Origin: Toxoplasma gondii ME49
Taxonomy: Eukaryota; Apicomplexa; Conoidasida; Eucoccidiorida; Sarcocystidae
Reading direction: 5' to 3'
Assembly (NCBI RefSeq): GCF_000006565.2
Contig: NC_031477.1
Span: 2,698,043 to 2,762,042 of the forward strand
Length of the DNA stretch: 64,000 bases
Part shown: piece after piece, positions 57,194 to 64,000 of the stretch
How positions within the stretch are numbered: position 1 is the first letter of the stretch
Layout of the letters: every line of letters begins with the position of its first letter
The notes under the pieces: model-generated
Told to the model about the DNA's origin: nothing
Seen by the model: the letters and a program-made list of their open reading frames with translations, nothing else
Databases searched by the model: none
Position numbers and translations under genes: made by a program

Positions 57194-60100
57194 CAGTCTA
57201 TTTTTTTTATTTTTGCATGCGTATGCATGTACATGTGCAAATATATGTATACGAAGGTGCATGTATGTGAGATAGGGTTTCTCTATATACCGTAGGTTGG
57301 AGTAATTCGATGCACCGCTAGGTAGGTCCATGTGCGTCTCCCTCGTTACAGGTGAGGATTTGCTGTCTTTCCTAGATAAGAAGAGAGAAAGACATAACTC
57401 GGCTGAGAATGACTAGTCGGCCGCAGCGCTGGAAACATGAAGGACCTCTCCTCTGACGAAAATTCGCCACTGCCGGGTCTTCCCGGTTCTCCGGCTCACA
57501 GTGGGATGTGTGTCAGTTGGAACCGCATCTGCTTACAATATACTTGCTCATCGACGCTGTGCATATGAGGTGTACATACACTCGTTCTCACTGCCCGTCG
57601 ATTGCCGTCGAAGAATAGCGACGGTAATAGCTCAGCGGCTGCGCTTTCGCGAGTTCGTGACCTCTACGGACTCTGCACAGGTTTCGCTGTCGCTTTGTGT
57701 TCGCTTTCGCGACATCTACCTCTGCACTCAATGGATCCAGAATTATTTCTCTTGAAAGCTTTTCTTCCTCTTTATGCATGCAGCTACGATGTCACTGTGA
57801 TTTCGCCGCGCAACTACTTCACTTTTACGCCTCTTCTCCCCTCCGTCTGTGCCGGCACCCTCTCGCCGCTCTCCTGCATTGAGGTCCGTCGGAGGATTTC
57901 CCCGTCGTGAGACAACGTCTCGGCGTCGTTTCTCGAGCAAACAGAGTCCTTCCATTTATAGCGTCATTGCCTCCCAGTTCTGTTTCCAAAGTGTGACGTT
58001 TCTTAGAGTGTCCTCTGCATGCAAATGCGTCCTCATACATAATTGTATGTATTCGATTCACATAAGGATGTGCATGCATATGTGTGTGTGTATCTATCTA
58101 CAAGTAGATGTGTATATATTTTTTATATACGTATGCGTCATGTGCATACCTGTGTACCATTTTAGAGGTAAATGTGGACGTGGTGCTGCAGCTTTCGACT
58201 TTCCTTTGGGAAGGCGCCAGCTCTTCAGACGAGCTCCTTGCTCCCAGCAAGTGTTGATTTGTACTGCACCTTCTCTCGAGCCTCAAACAGGCGTGGATGT
58301 ACCAGTCGACGTTGCCTTACGGAGAAAAGCGCTTTCACCTGGATGTACCGTTACGGTAACATTCATCGATTCGTATAGATGTATGTGTGCCTGTGTGCAT
58401 CTGTATCTGTCTCTCTGCATCTGTCCCCCTCGATCGACGTCTCAGTTTCTATGTCGGTCTATCAAGAGATCTCCGTACCTACCTGTATTTCGCTGTCTCT
58501 ATGGGCGGATCTGTTCGCCGACCAATGCCCTGTCGCTCCAGATGTAGTGTATATCTGTGTATGTCGATGTACAACTTTAAATGAAGAGTCCGGTGTCTTT
58601 CTGTCGGGTGGTATTCCTGTAGCCTGTGCGCTCGTTGACCTACCGCAACGGCCGGAAGGTCGCTGACTTCTACGAGGCTCACTGCACAGATGTGGACTTC
58701 AAGAATCGCATCGTCGGTAGGCTTTTCTTTTTCTCGACTTCAACGCGTGTTTGCATCTTCTGTGCGTGCTCATTACACGACGAGGAAGTGAAGCCCTGCT
58801 AGGTCCTCGCTGGGCACTTTCACCTGAGATCTGCCGCCTCAGGTGAAGACGCTGCCTCTTCCTCCCCAGTTACCACCGCCTCGTCGCTTTCGGCAATGCC
58901 TTCGCTCTATGCAGACGCCTAAGCTTATCTTACATGCATCTAACCATATCTATACACTCATATACATAAATACATAGGCAGGCATATATACATGCATATA
59001 CATATATATATATATATATGAAATCTATATGAATGATATATATATATATATGTGAATGTCTATATAAATATGCATATGCAGCTATGCGTGTATGTGTGCA
59101 CGCATGTGTGTGCGTGTAGATGCATCGTGAAAGTTTCGTTCGTCGACTCGGTTTTCCTGTCACGCACTTTTCTGCATGCATTTTCGGTTCCAAACAGCCT
59201 GCGACAGCCGCCAGGGTGGACATTTCAAGGTGAAGTACGACTACCTGGTCATTGCGGTTGGGTCGGAGTCGAACACCTTCGGTATCAAGGACGTAGCTGC
59301 AAACGCGTTTTTTCTGAAGGAGGTGGAGCATGCAATGGCCATCCGGAAGAAAGTGATGAACAACTTCGAACTCGCAGCCCTGCCGCGTAAGTCCTTCAAT
59401 TTCTCAGGTACCTCGACAAAAGCAACCACCACAGGCACATTTCAGATCTGCCTCTATATTTCTGGTGTTGAATTAAACAGAATGTCAAATCCAAGTGCAG
59501 CTGAGTTTACATACATATTTGTGCACTTGTAAACATTTGTGTAGATGCACATGTTGTAGATATTTATATGTATATACATGTACGTTTGAATACCTTGTAT
59601 GTGACATATTTGTATATATCTTTATAAAAACATCTGCATATGCATTTTTGTGAGTCTACGAATTCGAATAGCATGGAAATGCAATGTCTCGGAGTTCTCT
59701 GTATGGGCTGCTCTCGAGCCCTGTTGGTGTCAGCGAGTGAATGCGTTTCCCGACTGACAAGCAGAGGGCGTTCGCGTCTTTGTGTTCTCGCGAAGGATTG
59801 GTCCTTTTATTCTCATCTGTGGAGGTCCAAGGATGATCCCGGAGGAGGGCAGTGAAGAAGAGCTACGATAGGAGGCGACATGATCACACTAGCAAGTCGG
59901 GGCTGCACATGTACAACTGCTTTTGTCCTTTCCCTCAGAAACATCTGAGAAAGAACGCGACCGCCTTTTGCACTTTGTTGTCGTTGGCGGAGGCCCGACG
60001 GGTGTCGAAAGCGCAGCAGAGTTCGCCGATTTCATCAAAGAGGACATGAGCAAGTACTTCCCGCAGGTACGCGTGTGTTTTTTGCTGGCTCGAAAGAAAA

Positions 60101-63100
60101 GCCGCTTCCCTTCTAGACTGAACTTCTGCAGAAAAAGCGGACACAGGGTTTCCGGAAAACGAGACGAACCTCTGACGTTGCTAGATGTTCCGAGGAGGAC
60201 GCGACTTGGTCTCTCGTCACGCTCGTGTCTCGTCGCTTTCGTAGAAGAAAGCGAGAAGGAGCCTGCATGCAGTGAACTTCTGCTTCTTACTGAGGGCACA
60301 TTTCCTCCACTTATTCACGGTTATTACATATCTGCTTCACGATCTTAGCGCCTGTACGAGGAGGCCCTCTTCCTAGCTGAGAAGGGGGTGAGGCAGGCTA
60401 CACTGTAGTGATCGCAGCAGATTGAAGAGTCTTGCCAGCCTTTCCTGGTCGATGGAAACGACGAAACATCTTTCACGACGATGGCTTGAATCAAACGAGC
60501 ATCTGAGAAGTCTTTTTCCTCGCGCGCTATCAATACGACTGCGAACAGCGACCCATACGTGACACCCAGAAAGCGTATATAATGCAGACTCGACGTCATC
60601 TTGTACACCTCACGTGCTTGACTCAAAAAAGGGTTTGGTATATATATATATAGATATAGATATATATAGATATATATAGATATATATATATACACTTTAT
60701 ATATATATATATATGTATATGTATATGTATATGTCGGCATCTGAACTGGGATGTGTCTGCATGCGCGTCTGTGTTTCTGTGCAGCTGATTCCTCACGTGA
60801 GCATTTCCTTGATCGAAGGCGGGAGCCGTTTGCTGGGGACGTACCCGCCAGACATTTCCGCTTTTGCGGAGAAAACTCTGACGGAGGAGTTGCACGTCAA
60901 ACTGTTGCTTCGAAGCACCGTCGTCGGCGTGGACGCGACCTCTGTACGTTATGTTTCCAACGAACCTGGCGCCTCAAAAGAGGTAGGCTGTCACCCTGTT
61001 TGACGGCTGTCGAAAACTTCACGCGTCTTTTTTTGGCAGAGGTTTCTCTAGATTCCGCTACAGCTGGATCCAGCTGAGCAGCAGTATTGCGGTGTCCACA
61101 TCGAGATCACTCAGTTCAATGGTCTCACGCTCCCTTGTCTTTTCGGGCGCTTGCTGTTGGTTCCTGAGGTGACGCGGAGCTGGTGTGTCGCTTTGCGGTG
61201 TCGACCGTTCGGCTGTCGTCTGCGAACGTTTGTATCACCCATTCTTTTCTTTTTCCTTCTCTCTAACGAGCTTTCCGAGTATCGCCCTGGTCCCCGACAC
61301 CCCGCCTTCACACTGTTCGCCAATGCCCTTCACACCGCATAGTGGCTTGTGCTCTGTGGTCTCTCGCCTCTGTCGTCTCTCCTTCTTCGATCGCTGCTCC
61401 GTCGTCTCGTTCTCTTCTCTCTTTGTTCGCTCTGTCTGCTTCGGTCTCTCGTTATGCTCTCTCTGTCTTGTTCAGTCTCTCGGCATCCTTCCTTCCCGCA
61501 TGTTTGTGTGCCTCCCTTGCCTCAAAGCCGTGAAGGCGAGCCCTGTCTTCTTCGTCTGTTTTTGAAGTCGTCGGACCATGCATCCCGTGTGTTTGCTCTA
61601 ATAATTCTCCTTTCCTTCTCGAAGACACCCACATTTAGAGCTGCACATTGGCCTTCTTCAGAGGTGGAGCGCGTTCAGGGTCCACACGCGTTCAGGGTCC
61701 ACACGCCTGTTCTCTGTTCTTCTCTCCCTGATTCTGCTTTTTTTTTATCAATCTCGTTTCCTCGACTCTTGGGCGGCCTGTAGATCTACTGTCCGTGTAG
61801 CATCATAACTCGCCATGTCGGTGCCTAGGAATGCCTGTTGAAGACCTTAGTGTCTGTAGGTCCATCCGTGGGTCCAAGTGGATACTAGGTTATATAACCA
61901 GTGGGCCGACTCGTAGAATAGATGCTCCCGAGAAACGATCAACAGTCCTGTTGCAGGTGATTCCTTCTAGTACGGTAGTACTAGTCACACTCGCATCTGA
62001 GTAGTCGTCGTCGCGACCTTCCCCAGAGAACATTAACTCGTTCAGCCACTGACTGCTCCCAGGACGATGGATTGACTCCAGTTGCAGGCAGAAATGTGAC
62101 TTTTTGTGTCCAGCCCAAGGAGTTGCTGCACGGATTTGTGTTATGGGCAAGCGGCGTGGGTGAGGTGCCCCTCGTGAAGAAGATTATCGCAGAGAATTTC
62201 CCAAATGTCGAAGGAAAACCTCGTCTTCGAGGCCTTCCCGTCGACGCTCAGCTTCGCTTGCTGAACCAGCCAAATGTGTACGCTTTAGGTGACTGCGCTG
62301 CCATTGCACCCCCACGGCTGGCGGACGCTGCGCAAGAGCTGTTCTCGAAAGCGGGGTAAGTCTGGAAAAGACCTGAGGAAAACAGCGTCTGCGGAGAGAA
62401 GGAACGTTAAAGTAGTGGCAACGAGCCCTTCGCTATTTCAGTTCAGTGATGAAGTTGAAATATCCACTCAAAAGCGAATTCGCCTTCAAGGTGGAGGCAG
62501 TCGAGGAAATGCCTGCGCTCACCGGCACCATGAAACGCCCGAGCTTTTCTCGTCTTGGCCTTGTCTTCCGCAGCGCTGCCGAACCGACCCCCCAGTGGCT
62601 TGGCCGACACGCACCGACCCTAGCTCAACAGTTCCCTCAGCTGAGTCCTCTCAAGTTCAACTTCGCGAAACTTCAGTCCAACGAGCATTTGCCTGCAGAC
62701 CAGTTCAAGTCTTTCCTAGGTGCGTTTCTCGCGGATGTAGAAAAGCCTGTTTCCTCCTTCCAGCTGAACTCAGATACGCCAAGGATTTCCATGGGTGTGC
62801 CCAAGTACAAAGGGGTGCGGCGCAAAGGCACCCGAGCCAGGCCTTTCTGGCGGACTGTCACCAGTGTTCCGCAAGCGGTTGGGTTCTTGTTTGAATACGC
62901 GTCGGTCATGGGTGTGCGAAAACAGAATACTTGAGGTCTTGCTGCATGGATTGGCTGTCCACCTGTCGTTTTTCTTGTAGCCGAGATCGACGCGGCTTAC
63001 CGACCCCCTGCGCCGACAGCTCAGAACGCCCGTCAAGAAGGCATTTACCTCGCGAAAGTGTTCAACGAATGTCCCCACCCAGAAGAAAAAGCCGACGCGC

Positions 63101-63920
63101 CTGCTTTCCAGGAAACGTGGAACGGCTCTCTCGCTTATGTTGGTGAGTACCAATGTATACGTGTGTACATAGACCTCATAGCGCGTATACATACATACGC
63201 GTACATGTATCTGTATGAGCGTCCGTTCTGCGCGGCTGCAGGTATGTCTGAACGTCGTACTGGAGATCTCCTTTGCATGTATCAGGACACAAGAAACGCG
63301 CTTGGATTCGGACGTGTGTTACATGTTCTCTTACATCATTCGCATCACGAATTTACCCTCGCCTGCATTTCACAATATGGCGGCTCATCAGTTTTTTGTG
63401 TTTATGGCTTCTTTTCGTGTTTTTCCTGCCCCAGGGAGTGGCCAGGCGGTGGCACATTTGCCGTACTTCAATATCAAGGGCGGTTTCCTCTCGCTCCCCT
63501 TCTGGAAGGTGAGTACGCTGTTTGCGGGAATGTTTCGCTGGAGTCGGCAGCTTCACGACAGTAGCGCTGACGTCTTCATACCTCTTATATGGTGGATCAG
63601 CTGAAAAGGGGCAGTGACTACCGTATGTAGATATAAATCTTAGATTTTCTTCCGACTTCGCTGCCGACAAATCGCGAGCGTTTCTGCAGGCATCCCTTGG
63701 CCTAGCAAGGGTGGAGGATTCCCGCAAAGAGACATGTGCATACAAGGTGTACAAATATTTCATTCAGTATGGTAAACGCGTGCTCGTTTCCTTTTCCGGG
63801 GTTCCTGCCCAAGGGATGCGTGCGCAGCCACGGAAGGGAAGTGGGCGTCTGCATCACAGCCTCTGGATGATCTACATCCGCTTTTGTACCATTCTTTTGT
63901 ATCTTTTCGCCTCGCGGTGA
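56527..63920 (+). CDS. NDH2: Type II NADH:ubiquinone oxidoreductase (alternative NADH dehydrogenase)
   Basis: Exons 56527-57047, 57784-57883, 58623-58716, 59198-59386, 59939-60066, 60785-60982, 61052-61121, 62088-62355, 62442-62719, 62981-63142 and 63435-63508 join in one frame (694 codons). This single-polypeptide, non-proton-pumping FAD enzyme passes electrons from NADH to ubiquinone and replaces complex I in apicomplexan mitochondria (family knowledge). The first ~150 aa are Ser/Arg-rich, presequence-like. FAD motif: VVVLGTGWASVNFFRHLD. NADH motif: VVVGGGPTGVESAAEFADF. Quinone/FAD region: ELLHGFVLWASGVGEVPL and NVYALGDCAA. C-terminal part: APTAQNARQEGIYLAKVFN, then GSLAYVGSGQAVAHLPYF. Exon 7 is the weakest internal exon (donor GTCTCA). 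After exon 11 the end is unresolved: a frame from 63690 runs to TGA 63918-63920, but an acceptor at 63965-63966 suggests continuation past the window. Confidence 0.93.
57158..57189. repeat. TA microsatellite in NDH2 intron 1
   Basis: Pure TA tract in intron 1. Further TA tracts lie in intron 3 (59003-59052). Confidence 0.85.
57569..57582. repeat. Dispersed palindrome relative in NDH2 intron 1
   Basis: GGTGTACATACACT, two differences from the perfect form. Confidence 0.7.
60637..60733. repeat. TAGATA/TATG microsatellite in NDH2 intron 5
   Basis: TATATAGATA units followed by TA and TATATG units, about 50 bp upstream of the exon 6 acceptor. Confidence 0.85.
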
Positions 63921-64000
63921 ACTGCGTGGTGGTCGAGTTCGAGTAGGGGAAACTTTTTACGTGCAGCAGATGTTGTCCTCGTGGGCTGTCGATACACGTG

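Noticed and set aside
1..64000. CRISPR arrays, bacterial operons, insertion sequences or attachment sites
   Set aside because: Nothing of the kind is visible; gene structure is eukaryotic throughout and the repeats are microsatellites, a minisatellite, a tRNA array and the dispersed palindrome.

Overview
The window looks like nuclear DNA from a cyst-forming apicomplexan, most probably Toxoplasma gondii or a very close sarcocystid. The evidence is: many short exons with phase-consistent GT-AG introns of about 100 bp to over 1 kb; TA/CA microsatellites in introns and spacers; abundant TGCATGC(A) palindromes; Ser/Arg/Glu-rich low-complexity insertions in conserved enzymes; a type II NADH dehydrogenase; and a TRP-1-like promoter element. 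No search could be run, so the species call is inference. Exon models were built by hand from splice signals, reading-frame continuity and family motifs; each closes in frame.

Layout. 1-2.7 kb: spacer. 2.7-8.3 kb (minus): a ten-exon unknown protein with a presequence-like N-terminus, one membrane helix and a thioredoxin-like fold without CxxC. 8.5-9.2 kb (minus): an open frame of unknown status. 10.8-13.1 kb (minus): ribosomal protein L10 (four exons), divergent from a family X DNA polymerase at 14.8-19.3 kb (plus, three exons). 21.5-24.0 kb (minus): a type I L-asparaginase with a long N-terminal extension, divergent from the complex III subunit QCR7/UQCRB at 26.9-29.3 kb (plus, four exons). 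31.4-32.4 kb (minus): a tandem cluster of four identical tRNA-Gly(GCC) genes plus one decayed copy. 34.8-42.8 kb (minus): an eleven-exon inositol polyphosphate 5-phosphatase, several of whose exons are too short to stand out as ORFs. 49.0-51.2 kb (minus): a NIPA-like magnesium transporter with a long disordered tail. 56.5 kb to the right edge (plus): type II NADH dehydrogenase with at least eleven exons; its C-terminus is unresolved and may run off the window.

The genes do not form one pathway. QCR7 and NDH2 both serve the mitochondrial electron transport chain: NDH2 feeds ubiquinone and complex III oxidises it. RPL10 and the tRNA-Gly cluster serve translation. The rest are housekeeping enzymes or unknowns. 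Most promising for a second look: the thioredoxin-like membrane protein; a dispersed 14-bp palindrome (core GGTGTACGTACACC) that lies in exons, a splice donor, introns and promoters alike; the tRNA-Gly array with a copy carrying a UCC anticodon; and insertions in the polymerase and in NDH2.
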